Notes: generated from the letters alone by a model not told the origin. A DNA stretch of 12,231 bases from Bacteroidia bacterium (GCA_030054235.1 JASGCG010000018.1:1-12231), one strand, 5' to 3'. Numbered from the stretch's first letter, positions 1-7,554 are shown. Translations and numbers: made by a program.

Positions 1-1137
1 CACAACAAGACAGGCATGTTCATCAGGATGCTAAATGTTGCAGGCGGCGTCTCCACGATACGCGGCTTCACGGCAGAGAAGCCTGAGCGTTTGCGTGGTC
101 CTCAGCACTGCCGCGCTTGGTTCGACGAGCTGGCCGCGTGGCAGTACGACCAAGAGACGTGGGACATGGCCTTGATGGGTCTGCGCCTCGGCACGTCGCC
201 GCAGGTGCTGTGGACGACGACACCCAAGCCGAGGGAACTGATCCGCAAGCTGAGCAAGCCGAAGGATCGGCGCGTCATCGTGCGCGGCTCGACATACGAC
301 AACAAGGCAAACCTGCCCGACGACTTCTTCGACAACCTTGAGCAGTACGAGGGCACGACGCTCGGCAGGCAGGAGCTATGGGGCGAGCTTATCGACCCCG
401 AAGAGACCGGCATTGTAAAGCGCAGCCAGTTCCGCCTGTGGCCGCACGACAAGCCGCTGCCGCAGTTCGACCTCGTGGTCCTGTCGCTCGACACGGCCTA
501 CACCGAGAAGACGCTCGACAAGCGCACCGGAGATCCTGACCCGACGGCCTGCACGGTCTGGGGCTTCTTCCACCACGAGAAGCGCAACAACGTCATGCTG
601 CTCGACTGCTGGGAGGATCACCTTGGCATGCCCGAGCTAATCAGGCGCGTGAAGAAAGAGATGAATATCCCCTACGGCGACGACGGCGACACGGCGCTGA
701 TCAAGCCGATGTTCGGCAGCGCCAAGCCCATGACGTCGGGGCGCAAGCCCGACATCCTGCTGATCGAGGATAAGGGCAGCGGCACCAGCCTGCGCCAGAT
801 GCTCGACAACGAAGGCATCATGTCCCACCCGTACAACCCCGGCAACGCTGACAAGCTGACGCGTCTGCACATCGTGACGCCGATCTTTGCACGCAAGATG
901 GTCTGGCTGCCCGAAAGCTCGAAGCATCCCGGCCAGCCACGCAACTGGATCGAGCCGATGCTGCACCAGCTCTGCTCGTTTACGGGGCCAAAGAGCGTCA
1001 AGCACGACGACTATGTCGACAGCACCACGCAGGCCTTGCGCCTTCTCATGGACAAGAGACTGCTCGATGCTGTACAAGCCCGCAAAGATGAAACCAGACC
1101 ACCTCCCAAGGTGATCACCAATCCTTACGCCGCATGA
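1..1137 (+). CDS. Phage terminase large subunit, 3' part (5' end outside window)
   Basis: Motor and nuclease of the DNA packaging machine: ATP hydrolysis at the portal drives DNA into the prohead, and the nuclease cuts concatemers. The frame is open to base 1, so the Met at 16 is internal and the Walker A region lies off the window. Numbered from that Met, the motif RAWFDEL (residues 33-39) is the Walker B with catalytic Asp37-Glu38, preceded by the typical PERLRGP segment. WTTTPKP (66-72) is the coupling motif. The C-terminal half is an RNase H-like nuclease with three acidic positions: Asp159 in LSLDTAY, Glu251/Asp252 in LLIEDKGSG, and Asp332/Asp335 in HDDYVDS. All expected motifs are intact. 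The stop overlaps the portal start by four bases (ATGA), which suggests translational coupling. The small terminase subunit should lie just upstream. The assignment is firm; only the 5' end is missing. Confidence 0.94.
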   Translation, partial: HNKTGMFIRMLNVAGGVSTIRGFTAEKPERLRGPQHCRAWFDELAAWQYDQETWDMALMGLRLGTSPQVLWTTTPKPRELIRKLSKPKDRRVIVRGSTYDNKANLPDDFFDNLEQYEGTTLGRQELWGELIDPEETGIVKRSQFRLWPHDKPLPQFDLVVLSLDTAYTEKTLDKRTGDPDPTACTVWGFFHHEKRNNVMLLDCWEDHLGMPELIRRVKKEMNIPYGDDGDTALIKPMFGSAKPMTSGRKPDILLIEDKGSGTSLRQMLDNEGIMSHPYNPGNADKLTRLHIVTPIFARKMVWLPESSKHPGQPRNWIEPMLHQLCSFTGPKSVKHDDYVDSTTQALRLLMDKRLLDAVQARKDETRPPPKVITNPYAA

Positions 1138-3683
1138 AGGACGAGGCCATGGACGAAGACGAATTGCCAGAGATGGTCGAAGTGCCAGAGGACGAGGAGG
1201 CCGACGTCATCGACACCGAGGACGGTGGCGCAATCGTCAAGCTGGACGACGAGGGCGAGGAGCGCTCCGACGACTTCTACGCCAACCTCGCCGAGACCAT
1301 GCCCGAGAGCGAGCTGAGCACGCTGGCCTCGTCGTACCTTGACCTGATCGGCAAGGACAAAGAGGCGCGCAAGAAGCGCGACGAGCAGTACGAGGAAGGC
1401 CTGCGCCGCACTGGTCTGGGCGACGACGCGCCCGGCGGCGCGCAGTTCCAAGGCGCGACCAAGGTTGTGCATCCGATGCTGACCGAGGCCTGCGTCGACT
1501 TCGCCGCACGCGCCATCAAGGAGCTGTTCCCGCCGCAGGGTCCGGTCAAGGACTTCATCCCCGGCGACCCGACGGTCGACAAGCTGAAGAAGGCCAAGCG
1601 CAAGACGGACTTCATGAACTGGCAGCTCACGGTGCAAAGCCCTGAGTTCCGCGCAGAGCTTGAGCAGCTCCTGACGCAGGTGCCGCTCGGCGGCGCGCAG
1701 TACATGAAGGTGACGTGGAACGAGCCGCGCAACCGGCCCGAGTTCCTGTTCGTCGCCATCGACGACATGTACCTGCCCTTCGCCGCGACCAACTTCTACA
1801 GCGCGCAGCGCAAGACGCACGTCCAGTACCTGACGCAGCTCGAGTACATGCAGCGCGTGAAGCGTGGCATGTATCGCGACGTCGATCTGGCACCCGTCAG
1901 CCTCGAGCCTGACTTCAGCTTGGCGGAGAAGGCGAACAACAAGATCGAGGGGCGTAACGAGACCAGCTACAACGAGGACGGTTTGCGCACGGTCTACGAA
2001 ATCTACGTCACAGCCGACATCGAAGAGGACGGCGAGGCGCTGCCCTACATCGTCAGCGTGGACAAGGCGACGAGCAAGGTGCTCGCGATCTACCGCAACT
2101 GGGACGAGCTGGACGAGGCCAAGGAAGAACTCAACTGGTTCGTCGAGTTCCCGTTTGTGCCGTGGCGCGGCGCGTACCCAATCGGCCTGCCGCACATGGT
2201 CGGCGGCATCTCGGCTGCCGCAACCGGCGCGCTGCGTGCGCTGCTCGACAGCGCACACATCAGCAACAGCCAGACGATGCTCAAGCTCAAGGGCGGCAGC
2301 AAGGGCGGCCAGTCGCTGGAGATCCAGCCGACGCAGGTCATGGAGATCGAGGGCGGACTGGCTGCGGACGACATCCGCAAGCTGATCATGCCGCTTCCGT
2401 ACAGCCCGCCCAACCCCGTGCTGTTCCAGTTGCTCGGCTTCCTCGTCGACGCAGGCAAGGGCGTCATCCGCACGTCGATGGAAGACATCGCCGACGGCAA
2501 CGCCAACGCGCCGGTTGGCACGACGCTGGCCAAGATCGAGCAGGGCATGGTGGTGTTCAGCGCCATCCACGCCCGCATGCACAACAGCATGCAGAAGATG
2601 CTCAGCATCCTGCACCGCCTCAACGCGATGTACCTCGAGGACGAGGACATCAAGGAAGAGATCGGCGAGCAACTTGCGACGCGCGAAGACTTCGAGGGTC
2701 CGCTCGACGTCGTGCCGGTCTCTGACCCGAACATCTTCAGCGAGGCGCAGCGCTTTGCGCAGGTGCAGGCCGTGGCGCAGCGCGCGGCAGCCATGCCGCA
2801 GCTCTACGACCAGCGCGCCGTCGAGGAGCGCATTCTGAGCACGCTGAAGATCCCGAACGCCGAGAAGCTCCTGCTGCCCGCGACGGCACCGAAGGAGCAG
2901 AACGCGGTGAACGAGAACGCGGCGGCGTCAATGGGCCGTTCGATTGTGGCATTCCCCGCGCAGGACCACATCGCGCACCTCAAGACGCACCTTGCGTACA
3001 TGATGAACCCCGCGCTGGGCATGAACTCGCTGATCGCGCCGGTCTTCCTGCCGACCATGCTCAACCACCTCAAGGAACACATCGCCCTGTGGTACGTCAC
3101 GTCCGTACTCGAGCTGGCCGAAGAGGTCGCAGGCGAGGATGTCACCGAGGCGATGAAGGGTATGAAAGACCCAGAGGCGCGGCAAGCATTCGACCGCATG
3201 CTGGCCGAGGCTTCGATGGGCGTCACCGAGGAGGCGAACAACGTCTTCGCGTCGCTGCCGCCCATCATTCAGCAGGCGCAGCAGATTATGCAGCAGTATC
3301 AGCAGCCCGGCATGCCGCAAGACCCGCGCATCGCTGTCGAGCAGCAGAAGTTGCAGGCGCAGCAGCAGCGCGACCAGCAGCAGATGCAGCTTGAGGGCCA
3401 GAAGATGCAGGGCCAGATGCAGCTTGAGGGCCAGAAGATGGCCGCACAGGCGCAGCAGGATCAGGCCGAGGCGCAGCTTGAGGCGCAGAAGCTCCAGATC
3501 GAAGCGCAGCTCGAGCAGATGAAGCAGGACCGCGAGGACGCCCGCAAGAAGGCTGAGCTTGACGCGCGCATGGCCATGAACATGCAAGATAATCAGACCG
3601 CGATGCAGCTCGCTGCCGCCGAGATGGCGTCGGGCGAGAGGTTTGACGTCTCGACAGGCACTGGCATCAACCCACAACCGTAA
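1134..3683 (+). CDS. Phage portal protein (P22-like size, long helical C-terminus)
   Basis: Forms the dodecameric ring at the capsid vertex through which DNA enters and leaves, and docks the terminase and neck. The 849 residues are long for a portal and fit the podovirus/P22 type. The N-terminus (about 1-45) is very acidic. The middle has typical portal segments: the stretch near residues 335-350 with FPFVPWRGAYPIGLPH, and the helix near 459-490 with VGTTLAKIEQG. From about 715 the chain is almost all Gln, Met, Ala, Glu and Lys, predicted as a long helical barrel or coiled coil, with an exact 27-base repeat at 3381-3440. The start is uncertain. ATG 1134 makes an ATGA overlap with the terminase stop, but ATG 1149 has an AAGGA box at 1137-1141 with 7-base spacing and may be the true start. 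Identity comes from segment similarity, size and position after the terminase. Confidence 0.9.
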   Translation: MKDEAMDEDELPEMVEVPEDEEADVIDTEDGGAIVKLDDEGEERSDDFYANLAETMPESELSTLASSYLDLIGKDKEARKKRDEQYEEGLRRTGLGDDAPGGAQFQGATKVVHPMLTEACVDFAARAIKELFPPQGPVKDFIPGDPTVDKLKKAKRKTDFMNWQLTVQSPEFRAELEQLLTQVPLGGAQYMKVTWNEPRNRPEFLFVAIDDMYLPFAATNFYSAQRKTHVQYLTQLEYMQRVKRGMYRDVDLAPVSLEPDFSLAEKANNKIEGRNETSYNEDGLRTVYEIYVTADIEEDGEALPYIVSVDKATSKVLAIYRNWDELDEAKEELNWFVEFPFVPWRGAYPIGLPHMVGGISAAATGALRALLDSAHISNSQTMLKLKGGSKGGQSLEIQPTQVMEIEGGLAADDIRKLIMPLPYSPPNPVLFQLLGFLVDAGKGVIRTSMEDIADGNANAPVGTTLAKIEQGMVVFSAIHARMHNSMQKMLSILHRLNAMYLEDEDIKEEIGEQLATREDFEGPLDVVPVSDPNIFSEAQRFAQVQAVAQRAAAMPQLYDQRAVEERILSTLKIPNAEKLLLPATAPKEQNAVNENAAASMGRSIVAFPAQDHIAHLKTHLAYMMNPALGMNSLIAPVFLPTMLNHLKEHIALWYVTSVLELAEEVAGEDVTEAMKGMKDPEARQAFDRMLAEASMGVTEEANNVFASLPPIIQQAQQIMQQYQQPGMPQDPRIAVEQQKLQAQQQRDQQQMQLEGQKMQGQMQLEGQKMAAQAQQDQAEAQLEAQKLQIEAQLEQMKQDREDARKKAELDARMAMNMQDNQTAMQLAAAEMASGERFDVSTGTGINPQP
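3381..3440 (+). repeat. Exact 27-base direct repeat, period 33, in portal gene
   Basis: Bases 3381-3407 and 3414-3440 are identical, spaced one 33-base (11-codon) period apart. Both encode QMQLEGQKM. The surrounding protein continues in 11-residue steps, as expected of a helical rod (see findings). It may have arisen by recent tandem duplication. Confidence 0.9.
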
Positions 3684-3688
3684 GGAGG
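3682..3688 (+). promoter_or_regulatory. Strong Shine-Dalgarno for the 40-codon gene
   Basis: AAGGAGG begins inside the portal stop codon and lies 6 bases before the ATG at 3695. It is one of the strongest ribosome sites in the window and the main evidence that the tiny reading frame downstream is translated. Confidence 0.8.
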
Positions 3689-3694
3689 CCGCAC

Positions 3695-3817
3695 ATGGCT
3701 AAGGACAAACCGAAGACAAATGAAGTCGCCCAGATGGGCGAAGGCATCAAGCAGCACAAGCGGATGGCCATGGGCACGATGCCCAAGGTTCCGTCTATGC
3801 CAAAGACGCCTGCATGA
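3695..3817 (+). CDS. Small basic phage protein, 40 residues, unknown function
   Basis: A 40-codon frame running from ATG 3695 to the TGA at 3815-3817, too short for many gene finders. It has a near-perfect AAGGAGG ribosome site 6 bases upstream, and it exactly fills the space between the portal stop and the next gene, whose ATG overlaps its stop as ATGA. The product begins MAKDKPKTNE, is rich in Lys, Met and Pro, and contains the segment GEGIKQHKRMAMG. It has no signal peptide or membrane segment. I do not recognise a family with certainty. Small charged proteins just after the portal do occur in related phage structural modules, so a minor virion or assembly role is possible. If translated, it also carries ribosomes to the downstream gene, which has no ribosome site of its own. 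Confidence 0.7.
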   Translation: MAKDKPKTNEVAQMGEGIKQHKRMAMGTMPKVPSMPKTPA

Positions 3818-4008
3818 GAATTGAGACCCTGTTGCAGCGACTGGAGCAATCGCAGGCCGAACTGGCACGCGATGCGCTGCAACAGCCTCAAGGCCGAGAC
3901 CTTTTCGAGTATGGAAAAGTTGTCGGCATATACGCTGGCCTTGAGCTGGCCAAGACCGTGTTGATCGACACGGTGGCGGAGAGCGAGCGCAAGGACTTTA
4001 ACCCTTGA
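3814..4008 (+). CDS. Small conserved-type phage protein, 64 residues, unknown function
   Basis: 64 residues starting at the ATG that overlaps the preceding stop (ATGA, 3814-3817). No Shine-Dalgarno sequence is visible before it, so translation is probably coupled to the 40-codon gene. The sequence is mostly helical: an N-terminal amphipathic helix (MRIETLLQRLEQSQAELARD), a short linker, then FEYGKVVGIYAGLELAKTVLID, which resembles the 'GxxxGLxxA' helix of many short phage proteins encoded next to portal genes. It has no catalytic motif, signal or membrane span. Its stop (TGA 4006-4008) is followed at once by the ribosome site of the co-chaperonin gene. The function is unknown. A helical-pair structural or assembly role is a guess from size and place. 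Confidence 0.8.
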   Translation: MRIETLLQRLEQSQAELARDALQQPQGRDLFEYGKVVGIYAGLELAKTVLIDTVAESERKDFNP

Positions 4009-4010
4009 CC

Positions 4011-4016
4011 GGAGGA
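4011..4016 (+). promoter_or_regulatory. Shine-Dalgarno that fixes the GTG start of the co-chaperonin
   Basis: GGAGGA lies 6 bases before GTG 4023. An in-frame TTG at 4005 would also open the frame but lies upstream of this box, so the GTG is the better start. Confidence 0.75.
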
Positions 4017-4022
4017 GCACCC

Positions 4023-4451
4023 GTGCAAGACTACGTTTTGAATAAAGTGAATTTCGATTACGGCAGCCTCGATGAGGCTTTCCCCGCAATCGACCCCGGC
4101 GTGCAGCCCTTCGGCTCACGCGTCCTTTGCCAGATACGTCTGGCGAAGAAAAAGACCGCAGGCGGCATCATCCTGACAGGCGACACCAAGGACACTGAGA
4201 CTTGGAACACGCAGGTTGCAAAGGTGGTGTCTGTGGGCGACCTCGCCTTCAAAAACCGTAACACGCAAGCGCCATGGCCCGAGGGTTCGTGGTGCGTGGA
4301 GGGGGACTTTGTCCGCGTCCCCAAGTACGGCGGCGACAAGTGGACAGTGCGTATCGACGAAGATCAGGAAGTGATCTTTGTCATTTTCAACGATCTGGAC
4401 CTCGTTGGCAAGATCACGGGCGACCCGCTCGCGATGAAGGCCTTCGTGTAA
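4023..4451 (+). CDS. GroES-like co-chaperonin
   Basis: 142 residues, a 10-kDa-chaperonin (Cpn10) fold with extensions. Such proteins cap the host GroEL chamber and help fold phage capsid protein; phage T4 gp31 is the classic functional parallel. Visible signatures: FGSRVLCQI (about 30-38), then the mobile loop KKKTAGGIILTGD (about 42-54), which closely matches the ETKSAGGIVLTG loop of bacterial GroES including the hydrophobic tripeptide (IIL) that binds GroEL. These are followed by VAKVVSVGD and a C-terminal strand pair EVIFVIFNDLDLVGKI, matching the last beta-strand region of GroES. It is longer than bacterial GroES (about 97) by an N-terminal extension and an insert around GSWCVEGDF. The start is GTG with a good ribosome site. 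No GroEL is seen, so the host chaperonin is the likely partner. Position just before scaffold and capsid fits a role in head assembly. Confidence 0.85.
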   Translation: MQDYVLNKVNFDYGSLDEAFPAIDPGVQPFGSRVLCQIRLAKKKTAGGIILTGDTKDTETWNTQVAKVVSVGDLAFKNRNTQAPWPEGSWCVEGDFVRVPKYGGDKWTVRIDEDQEVIFVIFNDLDLVGKITGDPLAMKAFV

Positions 4452-4480
4452 TCCATAAGGCTAACTGAAAGGAGCCGGTC

Positions 4481-5416
4481 ATGGCTGAAGACATTTTTGA
4501 AGAGAAGGATGACGACATTGTCGTCATCGAGACGGAAGACGAGAACTTCCCGCCGGAAGAGACTGCCGAGGCAGAAGACGCCGACGAGGAAGACGATGAG
4601 GACGAGCGTCTCGCCACGTCGGAAGACGACAGCGAAGACGAGATCGTCGACAAGAACAAGAAGGTTCGCGAGACCCGCGCCAAGCGCCGCGAGCTTCAGC
4701 GTCGCGCCCGCGACAACGCCAAGCGCGAACTGGAGTTCCTGCGTCAGCAGAACGCCGACTTGGTCAACCGCGTGCAGGCCATCGAGGGCAACACGTACTC
4801 GCAGCAGGCGCAGACCATCGAGCAGCGCTATCAGCAGGCGGTGTACGAGGCGCAGCAGGCCGAGCTGATCATGGCCCGTGCGGTCGAGGCCGGTAACGGC
4901 GACGACATGGCGCAGGCCCTGCGCATCCGCGACGAGGCCAAGGAGCGCGCGCAGCAGCTCGCCTACCAGCACCAGCAGGCGCAGCAGTACGCGCAGCAGG
5001 CGGTGCAGCCCCGCACCGACCCGCGCGTCGTGGACTACGCCAAGCAGTGGCTCGACGCCAACCCGTGGTACAGCCCGCAGGGCCGCGACGAGGACAGCGC
5101 CATCACCAAGGCCATCGACAACTCGCTGGCGGCGGAGGGCTGGAACCCAGCCTCCGAGGAGTATTGGCACGAGCTGACACGCCGCGTTGCGACGCGCATC
5201 GGCGACGGCGGGGCGACCGAACGTACCCCTCGGCGCAAGGCACCACCGACAGGCAACACACGGGAACACACGCCCACTCGCACCCGAAACGAAGTGGTAG
5301 TGACACCCGAGCGCAAGGCTGCTATGATCGAGGCGGGCATATGGGACGATCCGGTTCGCCGGACATCTCAGCTCAAGGCGTATCAAGCCTACGACCGTGA
5401 AAACTCAGCTCGCTAA
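4481..5416 (+). CDS. Capsid scaffolding protein (probable)
   Basis: 311 residues, three regions. Residues 1-55 are extremely acidic (long Asp/Glu runs). About 56-190 is charged helix rich in Gln and Ala, a likely coiled coil (for example YQQAVYEAQQAELIMARAVEAG). The C-terminal part has a compact segment VDYAKQWLDANPWYSPQGRD followed by a Ser-Glu-Glu-Tyr-Trp helix (about 185-245), then a basic tail ending with a small helical element (TPERKAAMIEAGIWDDPVRR). Acid N-terminus, coiled rod and basic helical C-terminus are the usual layout of phage scaffolds, where the basic end binds the major capsid protein. Placement before the capsid gene fits. The ribosome site AAAGGAG (4468-4474) lies 6 bases before ATG. 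No protease is seen nearby. Sequence alone does not exclude a minor virion protein, hence moderate confidence. Confidence 0.68.
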   Translation: MAEDIFEEKDDDIVVIETEDENFPPEETAEAEDADEEDDEDERLATSEDDSEDEIVDKNKKVRETRAKRRELQRRARDNAKRELEFLRQQNADLVNRVQAIEGNTYSQQAQTIEQRYQQAVYEAQQAELIMARAVEAGNGDDMAQALRIRDEAKERAQQLAYQHQQAQQYAQQAVQPRTDPRVVDYAKQWLDANPWYSPQGRDEDSAITKAIDNSLAAEGWNPASEEYWHELTRRVATRIGDGGATERTPRRKAPPTGNTREHTPTRTRNEVVVTPERKAAMIEAGIWDDPVRRTSQLKAYQAYDRENSAR

Positions 5417-5431
5417 AACAGGAGAGAGCTA

Positions 5432-5974
5432 ATGACCGAAGAACGTATGGATGAACGTCTCAAGAAGGAACTGGGCGATAGCCGTCGCACTCGTGGAGAG
5501 ACTGATCGCGTAGCGACAGAGAACCGCGAGTACACCGAAGACGAACGGCTCGAAATGTTCCGCATGCAACTGTACAACGACCGACTACCCAACTTGCCCG
5601 ACATTCCGGGTTACCATGTCTGCTGGCTCACGACAGCCAACACAGGCGACACCATCCAGTCACGGATGCGCATGGGTTATGAACTAATCCGTGCGGAAGA
5701 CGTGCCGGGTATGGACTTGATCATCCAGAAGACGGGTGATTATGTCGGCTGCGTCGCTGTTAACGAAATGATCGCGGCTAAGCTGCCCTTGTCCCTGTAT
5801 CGCAGGTACATGCAGGAAGCTCACCACGACGCTCCGTTACGTGAGGAAGAGAAGCTCGAGGACACCGCGCAGCTCATGCGCGAGCAAGCCGAGCGCTCAG
5901 GTGGCAGGCTGATCGAAAGCGACGCGATGCGGGAAATCGGTGATTACGCGCCCACCAGAGGTATTTTTGACTAA
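5432..5974 (+). CDS. Conserved-type phage protein of the capsid block, unknown function
   Basis: 180 residues, start ATG with AGGAGA at 5420-5425. The N-terminal 40 residues are charged and helical. The centre contains LPNLPDIPGYHVCWLTTANTG and then MRMGYELIRAEDVPGMD, followed by GDYVGCVAVNEMIAAKLPLSLYRRYMQEAHHD. I recall this arrangement (a 'GYH-CWLST-N' segment, 'GYE' segment, and NEM plus His-Asp helix) from uncharacterised proteins encoded between scaffold and capsid genes in podovirus-like environmental phages. It has no signal peptide, membrane segment or known catalytic motif, though the HHD and Cys residues are notable. Because it sits inside the head-assembly block it is probably a minor head or assembly protein. 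A hairpin overlaps its stop codon. Function remains unknown. Confidence 0.82.
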   Translation: MTEERMDERLKKELGDSRRTRGETDRVATENREYTEDERLEMFRMQLYNDRLPNLPDIPGYHVCWLTTANTGDTIQSRMRMGYELIRAEDVPGMDLIIQKTGDYVGCVAVNEMIAAKLPLSLYRRYMQEAHHDAPLREEEKLEDTAQLMREQAERSGGRLIESDAMREIGDYAPTRGIFD

Positions 5975-5995
5975 TGGTGGGATCATCAACCATTA
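5972..5995 (+). promoter_or_regulatory. 7-bp perfect inverted repeat over stop codon, before next ribosome site
   Basis: TAATGGT (5972-5978) and ACCATTA (5989-5995) pair perfectly around a 10-base loop. The left arm contains the stop codon, and the right arm touches the AAGAGG ribosome box (5995-6000) of the gene at 6004. No T-run follows, so this is not an intrinsic terminator. It could tune translation or mark an RNA processing point. A short stem like this may also be chance. Confidence 0.4.
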
Positions 5996-6003
5996 AGAGG
6001 TAA

Positions 6004-6585
6004 ATGGCTATGACTACGACTGCTCAGCCGTATGGCCTGCGTCCTTCATCGCACCCCTCGGGTACGATCCGTCCGGTGGCTTACACCATCGCGACTGGGT
6101 ACGCAGTCAATATCTTCCAGAACCAGCCGGTTCGGATTGCTCCCGCCACGTCAGGCGGCCAGACTGAAGGCACAATCGTTGCTGCTGCAACGGGCGAAGC
6201 CTTCATCGGCACCTTTCAGGGTGTGGAGTTCACCGATAGCGACGGTCGCTATCGCGTGAGCAACAAGTGGACTGCGTCCACTGCTGCGACCACCATCACT
6301 GCCTATGTCACATCTGACCCGGCCATCGTCTACGAAGTGCAGACGAACGCCAACGTCACGACCGCTGACATCGGTAAGCAGTATGACTTCGCCAGCACCA
6401 CGTCGGGTAACTCCACGACTGGTCTGTCGTCGGCATCGCTTGATGTTGCATCGGCTGCCGCCAACGCATCTGTCCGTCTTGTCGGCCTCAGCACTGCTGT
6501 GGAAGACACTGCGACCGACGCGTATCTCACTGTTGAAGTCCAGATCAGCGAACACCAGTTTGTCGCTGATAAGGCCGCCATCTAA
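6004..6585 (+). CDS. Probable capsid decoration or minor head protein
   Basis: 193 residues, start ATG after AAGAGG (a second ATG two codons later is also possible). Composition is Thr, Ala, Ser and Val rich with few Lys and no Cys, typical of secreted or virion beta proteins. It begins with QPYGLRPSSHPSGTIRPVAYTIATGYA, then a strand-rich core containing AFIGTFQGVEFTDSDGRYRVSNKW and AYVTSDPAIVYEVQTN, and ends in EVQISEHQF. I recognise this pattern from uncharacterised structural proteins just before the capsid gene in environmental phages. It lies 14 bases upstream of the major capsid gene with no terminator between, so the two are probably made together. Decoration of the capsid exterior is an inference from composition and context. 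An unrelated minor head role is possible. Confidence 0.72.
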   Translation: MAMTTTAQPYGLRPSSHPSGTIRPVAYTIATGYAVNIFQNQPVRIAPATSGGQTEGTIVAAATGEAFIGTFQGVEFTDSDGRYRVSNKWTASTAATTITAYVTSDPAIVYEVQTNANVTTADIGKQYDFASTTSGNSTTGLSSASLDVASAAANASVRLVGLSTAVEDTATDAYLTVEVQISEHQFVADKAAI

Positions 6586-6599
6586 AGGAGGGCTGACAC

Positions 6600-7517
6600 A
6601 TGGCTACCCCAATGCGGAGTACTGACTTCCGCTCCATCGTCGAGCCGATCCTGAACGAAGAGTTCAACGGCATCTACGACCAGCGCGCTGACGAATACGC
6701 TCAGGTCTTCAAGACCTTCAAGGGTATCGCTCGCAACTACCACGAAGAACCCGTCCTGTACGGTTTCGGTGCTGCACCGGAACTTCCAGACGGCATGCCG
6801 GTCACCTACCAGTCGGGTGGCGTGCTCTTCATTCAGCGTTATGTCTACAAGGTCTACGGCCTTGCATTCGCGCTGACGAAGGTGCTCGTCGAAGACGGCG
6901 ACCACATCCGTATCGGTCAGACATATGCGCGTCACCTCGCACAGTCGCTGATCGAAACGAAAGAAACCCTCGGCGCAAACATCCTGAACCGTGCTTTCAA
7001 CGGTTCGTATGTCGGCGGCGACGGCGTTTCGCTTGTGGCCACCAACCACCCGCTCGCTAACGGTGCTACCTTCAGCAACCAGCTCAACACGGCTGCTGCG
7101 CTTTCGCAGACGTCGCTCGAGCAGCTTCTCATTCAGATCCGCAACGCTGTTGACAACAACGGCAAGCGCATCCGTCTGACGCCGAAGAAGATCGTCGCTG
7201 GTCCCAGCAACGTCTTCCAAGCTGAAGTTCTGCTGAAGTCGGTCCTGCGTGCAGGCACTGCCGACAATGACATCAACCCCGTGAAATCCATGGGTCTGCT
7301 GTCTGACGGTCAGGCCAACCTCTCGCGTATCACTTCGTCCACCGCATGGTGGGTGCAGACCGATGCGCCGGAAGGTCTGAAGCTCGCAACCCGCCGTGGC
7401 CTTGAAAAGTCCATGGAAGGCGACTTCGAAACCGACAGCATGCGCTACAAGGCAACAGAGCGCTACGCCTTTGGTTGGACGGACCCCCGGGGTGTTTACG
7501 GCACGCCGGGCGTATAG
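6600..7517 (+). CDS. Major capsid protein (HK97 fold, Mu gpT-like)
   Basis: 305 residues; forms the icosahedral shell. The start has the strong ribosome site AAAGGAGG (6584-6591) with 8-base spacing, as expected for the most abundant virion protein. Recognisable features: an N-terminal helix (RSIVEPILNEEFNGIYDQRADEY), the segment YVYKVYGLAFALTKVLVEDGD near residues 80-100, a long spine-like helix TYARHLAQSLIETKETLGANILNRAF, the NHPL segment, and the C-terminal WWVQTDAPEGLKLATRRGLEKSMEGDFETDSMRYKATERYAFGWTDPRGVYG, which resembles capsid proteins of the Mu gpT type. No propeptide or protease signal is evident, so the shell probably matures without N-terminal cleavage. A clear intrinsic terminator follows, so this gene closes the upstream transcription unit. 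Confidence 0.92.
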   Translation: MATPMRSTDFRSIVEPILNEEFNGIYDQRADEYAQVFKTFKGIARNYHEEPVLYGFGAAPELPDGMPVTYQSGGVLFIQRYVYKVYGLAFALTKVLVEDGDHIRIGQTYARHLAQSLIETKETLGANILNRAFNGSYVGGDGVSLVATNHPLANGATFSNQLNTAAALSQTSLEQLLIQIRNAVDNNGKRIRLTPKKIVAGPSNVFQAEVLLKSVLRAGTADNDINPVKSMGLLSDGQANLSRITSSTAWWVQTDAPEGLKLATRRGLEKSMEGDFETDSMRYKATERYAFGWTDPRGVYGTPGV

Positions 7518-7525
7518 TCCGCAGA

Positions 7526-7547
7526 AATCCTAGACTTTTCTAGGGTT
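7526..7547 (+). promoter_or_regulatory. Hairpin immediately after capsid stop, before the terminator
   Basis: AATCCTAGA (7526-7534) pairs with TCTAGGGTT (7539-7547) with one G-T wobble around a CTTT loop, giving a 9-bp stem. No T-run follows. It lies 8 bases after the capsid stop and 7 bases before the terminator stem. A likely role is 3'-end protection or RNA processing of the capsid message. Confidence 0.6.
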
Positions 7548-7554
7548 GAGATAG

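Noticed and set aside
16..18. ATG as start of the terminase gene
   Set aside because: The frame is open to base 1 and the sequence before Walker B is ordinary mid-terminase, so this Met is internal and the gene is truncated by the window.
1125..2672. Long minus-strand open frame (515 codons) opposite the portal gene
   Set aside because: It is antisense to a confident portal gene. Strong G/C bias at third positions removes stop codons on the other strand. Its Leu/Val/Arg/His-rich product shows no domain.
4005..4007. TTG as start of the co-chaperonin
   Set aside because: It lies upstream of the GGAGGA box. The GTG at 4023 has correct spacing to that box.
4364..5386. Minus-strand frame of 340 codons opposite co-chaperonin end and scaffold
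   Set aside because: A composition artefact: the product is Leu/Val/Arg-rich with no recognisable motif, and it covers two well-supported + strand genes.
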